Source: Candidatus Andeanibacterium colombiense (GTDB taxonomy: Bacteria > Pseudomonadota > Alphaproteobacteria > Sphingomonadales > Sphingomonadaceae). Taken from it: a stretch of DNA of 64,000 bases. The translations under genes and the position numbers were made by a program. The stretch spans positions 2,480,001-2,544,000 of the forward strand of contig CP119316.1 in the NCBI GenBank assembly GCA_029202985.1, given 5' to 3'. Under the pieces are notes generated by a model. The model made no database searches. It saw only the letters and a program-made list of their open reading frames with translations, and had not been told where the DNA came from. Below, piece by piece: positions 18,052 through 26,030 of the stretch (position 1 is its first letter; each line of letters opens with the position of its first letter).

Positions 18052-18387
18052 TCAGCCGTTGCAGCGGGCCAGCGCGCTTTCGTCCAGCGCTTCATCGCCC
18101 TTGGCGAAGCTGACGATCGTGCCGACCTTCTGCGACAGGCGCTGGCATTCGAGCAGCGCGCGGCTGCCGCCCTTGCTGCCGCTGCAGGAACTGTCCGCGC
18201 AATTCCACAGGATCCCGTTGAGCACTTCCTTGCGCGGCGCCTTGAGCGGGGCGGCCAGTTGAGCCTGATAGAACGAGCCCTGCGCGGCCAGCGCCGGGGC
18301 GGGGGCGAGCCCGGCGAAGGCGCCGGGGACGGCAAGGGTCGCGGCCAGGATCGCGCTTGCGGCGGGGCGGTTTTTGAAGCGGGTCAT
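18052..18387 (-). CDS. CC_3452-type secreted protein
   Basis: A 111-residue exported protein. The signal peptide (about 1-35) ends around ALAAQ. The mature part begins with FYQAQL, contains WNCADSSCSGSKGGSRALLECQRLS with paired cysteines (C-x4-C ... C), and ends ALARCNG. This spacing and the G-S-R-x-x-x-x-C helix match a small alphaproteobacterial family named after Caulobacter CC_3452, of unknown function. It shares a 139-base divergent promoter region containing a nested palindrome with the HxlR regulator. Confidence 0.72.
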   Translation of the reverse strand: MTRFKNRPAASAILAATLAVPGAFAGLAPAPALAAQGSFYQAQLAAPLKAPRKEVLNGILWNCADSSCSGSKGGSRALLECQRLSQKVGTIVSFAKGDEALDESALARCNG

Positions 18388-18413
18388 GGCGGGCTCCTTC
18401 CTGTCTTGCGATT

Positions 18414-18470
18414 ATACGTTGCGAATCACTACTTATCCTCATAGGTTTTAAGTAGCAACTAAAAACGTAT
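18414..18470. promoter_or_regulatory. Nested palindrome, probable HxlR operator
   Basis: Two inverted-repeat pairs share one centre at 18442: CTACTTA/TAAGTAG (18429-18435 and 18449-18455) and ATACGTT/AACGTAT (18414-18420 and 18464-18470). The inner TACTT...AAGTA arms resemble the TACT-N-AGTA half-sites known for HxlR-family regulators. It lies between the divergent CC_3452-type and HxlR genes. Confidence 0.6.
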
Positions 18471-18526
18471 TGCGCTTTCCCGACCCGGCGTGTGTGCTGC
18501 GCGCGAGAGAGCCGAAAGGGACCGAA

Positions 18527-19021
18527 TTGCGCGAACCTCTGGCCAAAGCGGTCGAATGCGGCCTGCCGCAGGCGCTCGATGTGATGGGCGAACGCTGGTC
18601 ATTCCTGATCCTGCGCGCCGCCTTCAACAAGCTCTACCATTTCGAGGAATTCCTCAGCGAACTGGGCATCGCGCGAAATATCCTCTCCAACCGGCTCGGC
18701 AAATTGGTCGAACACGGCGTGCTCGAACGCAGTTCGTGCGCGGACGATCGCCGCAAGATCGAATACCGCCTGACGCAGAAGGGCCTCGACCTGCTTCCGG
18801 CGATGCTTGCGCTGCGCGAATGGGGCGAGAAATACACGCTGGATTCGCCGTCCAATCCGGTGCTGGTCGACAGCCGCGACTGGCTGCCGATCACCGGCGT
18901 GACAATCCAGGCGCATGACGGCCGGGTGATCGATTATTCGGAATTGCGCTGGCAGGACCTCGACCGGCTGGGCGAGAACGGCGACCTCGCCAAATGCGAG
19001 GCGGAAGCACCGAACCTTTAG
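18527..19021 (+). CDS. HxlR-family transcriptional regulator
   Basis: A winged-helix regulator with the family pattern ALDVMGERWSFLILRAAF, then RNILSNRLGKLVEHGVLE and KIEYRLTQKG. A Cys near the N-terminus (VECGLPQAL) is in the position used for thiol redox sensing in some HxlR proteins. The start is uncertain. TTG at 18527 has AAAGGGA at good spacing and gives 164 residues; in-frame TTG at 18470 would lie inside the palindrome that is probably its operator. The long C-terminal tail (about residues 110-164) exceeds the usual family length of about 110-130. Confidence 0.8.
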   Translation: MREPLAKAVECGLPQALDVMGERWSFLILRAAFNKLYHFEEFLSELGIARNILSNRLGKLVEHGVLERSSCADDRRKIEYRLTQKGLDLLPAMLALREWGEKYTLDSPSNPVLVDSRDWLPITGVTIQAHDGRVIDYSELRWQDLDRLGENGDLAKCEAEAPNL

Positions 19022-19049
19022 GTTCTTCATTTCCGGGCCGGAATTTGCC

Positions 19050-20558
19050 TCAAGCCCGCGGCGGTTGCCGGCGATAGCTCAGTGCTTCGGCGACATGGAT
19101 CCGTCCGACAGTCTCCGTCGCGGCCAGATCCGCGATCGTCCGAGCGACCCGCAGCATCCTTGTATAGCCCCGCGCCGAAAGCCGCATCGCTTCGGCCGCC
19201 TGGAACAGCAGCTTGCGGCCGGGATCGTCGGGCGTGGCAAACCGCTCCAGCGCCTCCCCGTCCAGTTCGGCATTGGTGCGCGCGCCGGTTTCCTCAGCGC
19301 GGGCGGTCTGGATCGCGCGGGCGGCCGCGACCCGTGCGCCGACTTCGGCAGACCCTTCGGCCGGCGGGGGCAGCGCGAGATCGGCGGCGCTGACCGGATC
19401 GACTTCCACATGCAGGTCGATCCGGTCGAGCAGCGGGCCGGAGACCTTGCTCTGGTAATCGGCCGCGCAGCGCGGGGCACGCGAGCAGGCGAGCGCAGGA
19501 TCGCCGAGGTGCCCGCAGCGGCACGGATTCATCGCGCCGACCATCTGCACCCGCGCCGGATAGGTTACATGGGCATTGGCGCGCGCTACGCTGACCTCGC
19601 CGGTTTCGAGCGGCTGACGCAGGCTGTCGAGCACCGTCCGCTGGAACTCCGGCAATTCGTCCAGGAACAGCACCCCGAGATGCGCCATGCTGACCTCGCC
19701 GGGGCGCACCCGCAATCCACCGCCGGTCAGCGCCGCCATCGAGGCCGAATGATGCGGCGTACGGAAGGGCCGGGTGCGGCTGATCCGCCCGCTCACCAGC
19801 TCGCCCGCGACCGAGGCGACCATGCTCGCCTCCAGCGCTTCGGACGGGGTCATGTCGGGCAGGATCCCCGGCAGGCAGGCGGCGAGCAGCGATTTTCCGG
19901 CGCCCGGCGGGCCGACCATCAACAGATTGTGCCCGCCGGCCGCGGCGATTTCCAGCGCGCGCTTGGCGGTCTCCTGTCCTTTGACCTGCTTGAGGTCGGG
20001 GCCGTGGCGCCGCTCCTCGATCTCGCCCGGCTGCGGTTCGGGGAGGCGCTGGGTACCTTTCAGATGGTTGAGCAGGCTGACCAGATCGGGCGCGGCGCAG
20101 ACCGGCACTCCGCTCGCCCACCGGGCCTCGGGCCCCTGCTCGACCGGGCAGATCAGACCTTTGCCCTCCCCGCTCGCATGCAGCGCCGCGAGCAACACTC
20201 CGGGCGAGGCGACGATCCGCCCGTCGAGCTTCAATTCGCCGACCGCGATCCAGTCAGCCAGCGCCTCGCGGTCGGTCACCCCCATCGCCGCCAGCAGCGC
20301 GAGCGCGATCGGCAGATCGTAATGGCTGCCTTCCTTGGGCAGATCGGCGGGGGACAGGTTGATCGTGATGATCTTGGGCGGCAGCGACAGGCCCATCGAT
20401 GCGAGCGCGGCGTGGACCCGCTGGCGGCTTTCGCCGACCGCCTTGTCGGGCAGGCCGACGACATGGAATTTGGGCAGGCCCGAAGCGAGTTGGCACTGCA
20501 CGTCCACCGCGCGCGCCTCCAGCCCGAGATAGGCGACCGTCGATACCGATCCGACCAT
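19050..20558 (-). CDS. comM: YifB/ComM-family AAA+ ATPase (Mg-chelatase-like)
   Basis: A 502-residue protein. The N-terminal Lon-like/ChlI domain (to about 190) opens with the family VSTVAYLGLEA and has VVGLPDKAVGESRQRV. The Mg-chelatase-type AAA+ domain has Walker A GPPGAGKS (about 217-224), Walker B VLFLDELPEF and the MNPCRCGHLGD segment. The C-terminal domain ends with the conserved YTRMLRVARTIADLA. ComM is a hexameric branch-migration helicase in natural transformation in gammaproteobacteria; the role here is by homology. AAGGGGG precedes the ATG. Confidence 0.9.
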   Translation of the reverse strand: MVGSVSTVAYLGLEARAVDVQCQLASGLPKFHVVGLPDKAVGESRQRVHAALASMGLSLPPKIITINLSPADLPKEGSHYDLPIALALLAAMGVTDREALADWIAVGELKLDGRIVASPGVLLAALHASGEGKGLICPVEQGPEARWASGVPVCAAPDLVSLLNHLKGTQRLPEPQPGEIEERRHGPDLKQVKGQETAKRALEIAAAGGHNLLMVGPPGAGKSLLAACLPGILPDMTPSEALEASMVASVAGELVSGRISRTRPFRTPHHSASMAALTGGGLRVRPGEVSMAHLGVLFLDELPEFQRTVLDSLRQPLETGEVSVARANAHVTYPARVQMVGAMNPCRCGHLGDPALACSRAPRCAADYQSKVSGPLLDRIDLHVEVDPVSAADLALPPPAEGSAEVGARVAAARAIQTARAEETGARTNAELDGEALERFATPDDPGRKLLFQAAEAMRLSARGYTRMLRVARTIADLAATETVGRIHVAEALSYRRQPPRA

Positions 20559-20684
20559 GTCTTGTCCCCCTTTTGTTCCGTATAGCAGTTACGGAACCGG
20601 AGTCGAGCGCCGGGAACATGGTAAAACCGTCGGAAAGTATTCTTGCTTAGATTCGCGCAGGGCGAATCGCAGCACCATCGCCGA

Positions 20685-21491
20685 ATGGGGCGGCACTTCT
20701 TTCTTCTTGCAGCAGCGATCGCGGTAGCCGCGGTAGCCGCGGTCGCCGCGCCGACTCCGGCGCATGCGGCAATGGTGACGGTGGAGGAGTGGGTCGAGGT
20801 CGAGGATGCGCCGCCGGCGGTCACGTCCAGCGGGTCTGCCGAGCGCTTCGTCTCGGGTGTGCCGCTGCAACAGGTTTCAGGCATCGCGACCTATGGGCCG
20901 TTCCGGGTGACCGACGCGACCCATGCCGCGCTGGTCGGGATCACCGATGCGCGCAGCCCGGCGCAGTTCGCCGCGATGCTGCGGGAGCATCCGGGGCTGA
21001 CCACGCTCGACCTGGTCGAATGCCCCGGGACCTTCGACGATATCGCCAATCTTCGGCTCGGGCGGATGATCCGCGAGGCCGGCCTCGCGACTCACGTGCC
21101 CAAGGGGGGCTCGGTTCGTTCGGGAGCGGTCGAACTGTTCATCGCCGGCGCCCGGCGCCAGATCGACGACGGCGCGCGATTCGCGGTCCATGCGTGGGAA
21201 GACGATACCGGGCATCAGGCGGGCGATTATTCCCTGGCCGCGCCCGAGAATGCCAAATATCTGGATTTCTACCGCGCGATGGGAATGAGCGCCGATCAGG
21301 CCCGATCCTTCTATGCGATGACCAATTCGGTGCCGTTCGAACGCGCCCGCTGGCTCGATGCGCGGGAGATGCGCGGCTGGGTGGCCACGGCGGAGGCGGC
21401 GCCTTCCATCGCGGCCGATCCGGTGGTAGAGCCTGCGCCGCAGCTTGCTTTCGTCGCGCTCGACCTTGACTTCGCCAGTTCGGTCTACTAG
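20685..21491 (+). CDS. Periplasmic ClpP/crotonase-like protein
   Basis: A 268-residue exported protein (signal peptide about 1-27). The middle resembles the periplasmic ClpP-like family: a TLDLVECPGTFDD strand-turn, an IREAGLATHVPKGG helix-strand, then SGAVELFIAGARR and FAVHAWED. These align with the L..SPGG ... C-x-S-A-C ... F-x-G-x-R ... H pattern of that family. The Ser and His are kept, but the two cysteines flanking the Ser are not. A regulatory or proteolytic envelope role is possible. ATG at 20685 is chosen because the signal peptide starts there. Confidence 0.65.
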   Translation: MGRHFFLLAAAIAVAAVAAVAAPTPAHAAMVTVEEWVEVEDAPPAVTSSGSAERFVSGVPLQQVSGIATYGPFRVTDATHAALVGITDARSPAQFAAMLREHPGLTTLDLVECPGTFDDIANLRLGRMIREAGLATHVPKGGSVRSGAVELFIAGARRQIDDGARFAVHAWEDDTGHQAGDYSLAAPENAKYLDFYRAMGMSADQARSFYAMTNSVPFERARWLDAREMRGWVATAEAAPSIAADPVVEPAPQLAFVALDLDFASSVY

Positions 21492-21552
21492 TCGCGCGCC
21501 CATATCGGGGCCGCCTTAACCGGCGGCTTTTCAGTTTTTTGAGGACTTCGCC

Positions 21553-21687
21553 ATGAAGCGCACTTTCCAGCCGAGCAATCTCGTTCGCGCTCGTCGTCAC
21601 GGGTTCCGCGCCCGCAAGGCCACTGTCGGTGGCCGCAAGGTGCTCGCCGCCCGCCGTGCGCGCGGCCGCAAGAAGCTTTCGGCCTGA
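21553..21687 (+). CDS. rpmH: 50S ribosomal protein L34
   Basis: A 44-residue L34 ([20 protein letters not shown]..., ending GRKKLSA), complete and of normal length. GAGGA is placed about eight bases before the ATG. First gene of the conserved rpmH-rnpA-yidD-yidC-engB block. Confidence 0.97.
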   Translation: MKRTFQPSNLVRARRHGFRARKATVGGRKVLAARRARGRKKLSA

Positions 21688-21719
21688 GCGACTCAGTCGC
21701 CGGCGCGCCGCCTCTGGCG

Positions 21720-22076
21720 GTGCTGACCAAGCGTTCCGATTTCCTCGCTGCGAATCACGGGCTGCGCGTTGCGCGGCCCGGTTTCGTTTTGCTGGCCCGG
21801 CCGAACGGCGGGCTCGGCATCCGCTATGGCATCACCGTCACCAAGAAGATCGGCAATGCGGTGGTCCGCAACCGGATGAAGCGCCGGTTCCGCGAATTGC
21901 TGCGCGCGGCGCTGCCGCTTGAAGGCCTGCCCGATCATGACCATGTGCTGATCGGCCGCGAGGGCGGGATCGAGCGGGACTTCGCCAAAACCGGCGAAGA
22001 ACTCACCGCCGCCCTGCTCCGCGCGGCCGAAGGCAAAGGGGATCCGCCGCGCAGACCGCGCGGGAAACGGCGATGA
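21720..22076 (+). CDS. rnpA: Ribonuclease P protein component
   Basis: A 118-residue RNase P protein that assists the catalytic RNA in tRNA 5' maturation. The KRSDFLAAN N-terminus, the IGNAVVRNRMKRRFRELLR signature helix (RNR motif) and the basic C-terminus are all present. The GTG start at 21720 is conservative. A CTG at 21684, overlapping the rpmH stop as cTGA, opens the same frame 12 codons earlier and would couple translation to L34. Confidence 0.93.
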   Translation: MLTKRSDFLAANHGLRVARPGFVLLARPNGGLGIRYGITVTKKIGNAVVRNRMKRRFRELLRAALPLEGLPDHDHVLIGREGGIERDFAKTGEELTAALLRAAEGKGDPPRRPRGKRR

Positions 22077-22282
22077 AACAGCTCTTCATCCTGATTGCGC
22101 GGGGCTGGCAGCTGGGCCCGTCGCGGATCCTCCCGCCGAGCTGCCGCTACATCCCGTCGTGCTCGCAATATGCGATCGAAGCGCTCGAAAAGCATGGCGC
22201 GATCAAGGGTGGATGGTTGGCGACGAAGCGTCTATTGCGCTGCCACCCTTGGGGAGGGCACGGGTTCGACCCGGTGCCATGA
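22073..22282 (+). CDS. yidD: Membrane protein insertion efficiency factor YidD
   Basis: A 69-residue protein with the family pattern RILPPSCRYIPSCSQYAIEAL, a GGWLATKRLLRCHPW segment and a G-F-D-P-V-P end. It assists YidC/Sec-dependent membrane protein insertion. The ATG overlaps the rnpA stop (ATGA), so the two are translationally coupled. Confidence 0.95.
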   Translation: MKQLFILIARGWQLGPSRILPPSCRYIPSCSQYAIEALEKHGAIKGGWLATKRLLRCHPWGGHGFDPVP

Positions 22283-22338
22283 GCAGTCGCTCATCCCCGG
22301 GGGATCGAAGTTTCAAGCGCCGAAGGGATCGGACGTAA

Positions 22339-24126
22339 GTGGAAAATCAGCGTAACCTCATTCTCGCCGCGGTGCTCAGCGTGTTGCTGTTCTTCGGCTG
22401 GGAAGCCTTTTCGAGCTGGTATTTCCCCGCGCCGAAGCCGGTGGCCCAACCCACGCAGGTCGCGCCGGTGCCGGGAGCGAGCGAAAGCGCCGAGGACAAG
22501 AGCCTGCGCCACTCGCGCACCAACCGCGAAGGCGGGCTGCACAATGCGGCCGACATCGCGCTGGAAAACAAGGATCTCGCGACCGAGCTGGCCGCGCCCG
22601 ACCGCGTGAAGATCGCGGCGCCGCAGGTCACCGGTTCGATCAATCCCGTTGGCGCTGTGCTCGACGATCTCAGCCTGACCAATTATTCGCAGGGGCTTGA
22701 AAAGGGCAGCGAGCCGGTGCGCCTGTTCTCTGTCGCCGGATCGCCGGCGCAGTATTTCACCCAGTTCGGCTTCGTCGGCGACGGGGTGAAGACACCCGAT
22801 GCGAAGACCGTGTGGCAGGCGAGCGGTGGGCCGCTGGCGCCAGGCAAGCCGGCTACGCTGAGCTGGAGCAACGACACTGGCCAGACCTTCACCATCAAGT
22901 TCGCGGTTGATGATCACTACCTGATCACCGCCGAGCAGACGGTTTCGAACACCGGCACCGCGCCGGTGGTGGTGCGCCCCTTCGCGGCGGTCACCCGCAC
23001 GGCCAAGACCGCCAGCGGCGATTCGTGGAATATCCATTCGGGCCCGATCGGCTCGTTCGATGCGGCGGTGCAGTTCGGCCCCAATTACGACGATCTGGCC
23101 GAAAGCGGCACGCAGAAGCCGGCCGGCCGGACCGACTGGATCGGCTTTACCGACATCTACTGGCTTTCGGCGCTGGTCTCGCAGGACGGGCAAAAGCCCG
23201 ATTCCGAGTTCCGTTCGCTCGGCGACGAGAATTTCCGCGCCGATATGATCTATCAGCCGGTCACGGTGGCGCCGGGCAAGGCGGTATCGCGCACCACGCG
23301 GCTGTTCGCCGGCGCGAAGGAAAGCAGCGTCCTCAAGGATTATCAGGACACCGGCATCACCAATCTCAGCAATGCGATCGACTGGGGCTGGTTCGGAATC
23401 CTCGAGAAGCCGATCCTGTGGCTGCTCAAGCACCTGTTCGCGCTGACCGGCAATTTCGGCCTCGCGATCATGCTGCTGACGGTGATCGTGCGCGGCGCGA
23501 TGTTCCCGGTCGCGCAGCGCCAGTTCGCCTCGATGGCCGCGATGCGCGCGGTCCAGCCCAAGATGAAGGCGCTGCAGGAACGTTACAAGGACGACAAGCC
23601 CAAGCTGCAGCAGGAGATGGGCGCGCTCTACAAGGCCGAAGGGGTCAACCCGCTGGCCGGCTGCGCGCCGCTGGTGCTGCAGATCCCGATCTTCTTCGCG
23701 CTCTACAAGTGCCTGACGCTGGCGATCGACATGCGCCATCAGCCATTCGTGCTATGGATCAAGGATCTCTCCTCGCCCGATCCGCTGCACATCTTGAACC
23801 TGTTCGGCCTGCTCGACTTCACGCCGACCAGCTTCTTCGCGATCGGGCCGCTCGCGGTGCTGCTCGGCTTCACCATGTTCCTGCAGTTCAAGCTCAACCC
23901 GGCCCAGATGGATCCGGTCCAGCAGCAGATGTTCATGTTCATGCCGTGGATCATGATGTTCGTGATGGCGCCCTTCGCGACCGGCCTGCTGCTTTACTGG
24001 TGCACGTCGAACCTGCTCACGATCGCGCAGCAGGCCTATCTCTATCGCCGCCACCCGCAGCTGCGGGCGCAGAGCGAGAAGGCCAAAGCCGACAGCGAGC
24101 GGGCCAAGGCGCGCGACGGCAAGTGA
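22339..24126 (+). CDS. yidC: Membrane protein insertase YidC
   Basis: A 595-residue gram-negative-type YidC. An N-terminal anchor (about 6-24) is followed by a large periplasmic beta domain (about 60-350) and the five-helix insertase core (about 355-575) with ILEKPILWLLKHLF, NFGLAIMLLTVIVR and GCAPLVLQIPIFFALYK. The positively charged C-terminal tail (SEKAKADSERAKARDGK) helps ribosome contact. GTG start. Last core gene before the repeat that precedes engB. Confidence 0.96.
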   Translation: MENQRNLILAAVLSVLLFFGWEAFSSWYFPAPKPVAQPTQVAPVPGASESAEDKSLRHSRTNREGGLHNAADIALENKDLATELAAPDRVKIAAPQVTGSINPVGAVLDDLSLTNYSQGLEKGSEPVRLFSVAGSPAQYFTQFGFVGDGVKTPDAKTVWQASGGPLAPGKPATLSWSNDTGQTFTIKFAVDDHYLITAEQTVSNTGTAPVVVRPFAAVTRTAKTASGDSWNIHSGPIGSFDAAVQFGPNYDDLAESGTQKPAGRTDWIGFTDIYWLSALVSQDGQKPDSEFRSLGDENFRADMIYQPVTVAPGKAVSRTTRLFAGAKESSVLKDYQDTGITNLSNAIDWGWFGILEKPILWLLKHLFALTGNFGLAIMLLTVIVRGAMFPVAQRQFASMAAMRAVQPKMKALQERYKDDKPKLQQEMGALYKAEGVNPLAGCAPLVLQIPIFFALYKCLTLAIDMRHQPFVLWIKDLSSPDPLHILNLFGLLDFTPTSFFAIGPLAVLLGFTMFLQFKLNPAQMDPVQQQMFMFMPWIMMFVMAPFATGLLLYWCTSNLLTIAQQAYLYRRHPQLRAQSEKAKADSERAKARDGK

Positions 24127-24143
24127 GGTGTTTCCCCTTCTTT

Positions 24144-24229
24144 CGTCCTTGCGAGCGTAGCGAAGCAATCGAGGGCGCGGTGCAAATTGCTCTGGATTGC
24201 CGCACCGCCTGCGGGGGCTCGCAATGACG
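24144..24229. repeat. REP-like repeat with terminal inverted repeats
   Basis: The ends are CGTCCTTGCGAG and CTCGCAATGACG, imperfect inverted repeats; inside are GCGTAGCGAAGCAATC and GCTCTGGATTGCCGC. This is the CGTC-TTGCGAG...GCAATGACG type repeat found dispersed in many alphaproteobacterial genomes. The engB start codon (24224) is the ATG of its right end. Confidence 0.7.
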
Positions 24230-24865
24230 GATGAAATTGAAGACCTCGCGGCGCGCGCAAGCAAGCTGTTCTCGGGGCGAGTGGACTTCCTGAAGTCCGC
24301 CCCGGAACTGCGCTTCCTGCCCGATCCGACCGCCCCCGAGATCGCTTTCTGCGGGCGCTCCAACGTCGGCAAGAGCTCGCTGCTCAACGCATTGACCGGG
24401 CGCAAGGCGATCGCGCGTGCCTCGGTCACCCCGGGCCGGACGCAGGAGCTGAACTTCTTCGAAGTGGGTGAGCCGACCATGTTCCGGCTGGTCGACATGC
24501 CCGGCTACGGCTTTGCCAAGGCCCCGCCCAAGGTCGTCGCCAAATGGAAGATGCTGGTGCGCGACTATCTGCGCGGGCGCCAGGTGCTCAAGCGCACCCT
24601 GGTGCTGGTCGATGCGCGCCACGGGCCCAAGCAGGTCGATGTCGAGATGATGGACATGCTCGACGAGGCGGCCGCGAGCTACCGCGTGGTGCTGACCAAG
24701 GCCGACAAGATCAAGGCGAGCGAGCTGGCCGCGGTGCTGGCGGTGACCCAGGTCGAAGCGCGCAAGCATTCGGCCGCCTTCCCGCAGGTCCACGTGACCT
24801 CGGCCGAGAAGAAGATGGGCATCGACGAATTGCGTGCGGCGGTGCTGGCCGATGTCGAGCTATGA
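24224..24865 (+). CDS. engB: Ribosome biogenesis GTPase EngB (YihA/YsxC)
   Basis: A 213-residue GTPase needed for large ribosomal subunit assembly. G1 is GRSNVGKSS (about 44-52), G2 TPGRTQ, G3 DMPGYG, G4 T-K-A-D-K and G5 TSAEKK. The only plausible start is the ATG at 24224, which lies inside the right end of the upstream palindromic repeat; the next in-frame start codon (GTG) would delete the conserved F-x-x-x-V-D-F-L-K entry. The stop overlaps the next gene (ATGA). Confidence 0.95.
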   Translation: MTDEIEDLAARASKLFSGRVDFLKSAPELRFLPDPTAPEIAFCGRSNVGKSSLLNALTGRKAIARASVTPGRTQELNFFEVGEPTMFRLVDMPGYGFAKAPPKVVAKWKMLVRDYLRGRQVLKRTLVLVDARHGPKQVDVEMMDMLDEAAASYRVVLTKADKIKASELAAVLAVTQVEARKHSAAFPQVHVTSAEKKMGIDELRAAVLADVEL

Positions 24866-25536
24866 TCGCACGTGAGCTGATCGACACCGCCCAGGTCCCG
24901 GGCGGCGAGGAACTCCGCCTGTTCCGACACGGTGGCGACTTCATGATCGTGCTCGACCGCAACGAGCTGATGAGCACGCGGATGAGCGGCTCCGAAGAAG
25001 CGCTCGCGACGATGAGCATCGAGCGGATCGCCCGGGTCAGGAAGCCGCATCTGCTGATCGGCGGCTATGGCATGGGCTTTACCCTGCGCGCGGCCCTGGG
25101 GCTGATCGGCAAGGATGGCCGGGTGACCGTGGCCGAACTGGTGCCGAAGATCGTCGAATGGGCGCGCGGGCCGATGGCCGAGCTGGCTGCCGGCTGCCTC
25201 GAAGATCCACGAGTGGATCTGGTCGAGGCCGACGTGTCGATCATCATCGCCGGCGCGCGCGGCGAATTCGATGCGATCCTGCTCGATGTCGACAATGGCC
25301 CCGACGGGCTGGTGCGCGACGAGAACGGCCAGCTCTATTCGCGCGCCGGGCTGATCGCCGCGCGCGAGGCGCTGCGGCCGGGCGGGGTGCTCGCGGTCTG
25401 GTCCGCCGGACCGGATCCGGTGTTCGCCAATCGCTTGCGCAAGGCCGGCTTCGAAGTCGATGAGGTCAGGGTGCGCGCCCGTAGCAACGGCAAGGGCGCC
25501 AAGCACGTGATCTGGTTCGCACGACGGGCCAAGTAG
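24862..25536 (+). CDS. Spermidine synthase-like methyltransferase-fold protein
   Basis: A 224-residue protein with the spermidine-synthase Rossmann fold: LLIGGYGMGFTLRAAL (the GGGxG-like nucleotide loop), VTVAELVPKIVEWAR and FDAILLDVDNGPDGL. The catalytic acidic position of aminopropyltransferases reads D-V-D-N-G. The N-terminal beta domain of true spermidine synthases is reduced, so a different small-molecule substrate is possible. ATG overlaps the engB stop. A long hairpin follows the gene. Confidence 0.75.
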   Translation: MIARELIDTAQVPGGEELRLFRHGGDFMIVLDRNELMSTRMSGSEEALATMSIERIARVRKPHLLIGGYGMGFTLRAALGLIGKDGRVTVAELVPKIVEWARGPMAELAAGCLEDPRVDLVEADVSIIIAGARGEFDAILLDVDNGPDGLVRDENGQLYSRAGLIAAREALRPGGVLAVWSAGPDPVFANRLRKAGFEVDEVRVRARSNGKGAKHVIWFARRAK

Positions 25537-25539
25537 AAG

Positions 25540-25569
25540 GCCGGCCGTCCTGCTGGACGACCGGCCCTT
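25540..25569. terminator. Long hairpin between convergent genes
   Basis: GGCCGGcCGTCC, loop TGCT, GGACGaCCGGCC: a stem of 11 pairs and one bulge, flanked by GAAG on the left and CTTC on the right. It separates the spermidine-synthase-like gene from the convergent Gln-rich gene. Confidence 0.75.
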
Positions 25570-25590
25570 CGGTATAGCGGAGAGGCTGGA

Positions 25591-25839
25591 TCAGCGCTGG
25601 TCGCGCCGTTCGTTGACTTCGCCCTGCTGGCCGCGATCGCGGTCGCTCTGCTGCTCCTGCTGGCTTCCGCGGTCCTGGCGATTCTGATCGCCCTGCTGGC
25701 GGTCGGCGCCGCCCTGCTGGTTCTGCTGACCGGTCTGGCCCGCGCCGCCCTGCTGGCCGCTGCTTCCGCCTTGCTGATTTTGCTGATTCTCGTCCTGTCG
25801 GCCTTGCTGGCCCGACTGTTGGTTGGGGCGATTTTCCAT
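25591..25839 (-). CDS. Gln/Gly/Asp/Arg-rich low-complexity protein
   Basis: An 82-residue protein made almost only of Q, G, N, R, D, S and E (units such as QQGG, QQGR, QNQQ), with no hydrophobic core; it must be disordered and cytoplasmic. The coding call rests on an AGAGAGG ribosome site at ideal spacing before the ATG, an uninterrupted frame, and a terminator hairpin just past its stop. No family is recognised. The opposite strand is Leu-rich and lacks a start signal, so it is not preferred. Confidence 0.6.
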   Translation of the reverse strand: MENRPNQQSGQQGRQDENQQNQQGGSSGQQGGAGQTGQQNQQGGADRQQGDQNRQDRGSQQEQQSDRDRGQQGEVNERRDQR

Positions 25840-26030
25840 TGTTTGGATCCTCTCTCATGTTCCCGGGGATGGGACATGAGATTCAAACGCCGCAGGTGGC
25901 GGACGTTCCTGCGCCAGCGCCGGAGCGAAGCTCTCGCCCGCCGGATCGTGCGGATTTGCGACGAACCGAATATGGCGCCCGAGTGCGTTCATTCTCGACA
26001 CCATCGGCCTGAATGGTTAGGCGAAATGGC

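Noticed and set aside
25591..25839. CRISPR-like or microsatellite array
   Set aside because: The repetition comes from Gln/Gly codons; there are no regular repeats with unique spacers. No CRISPR array was found anywhere in the window.
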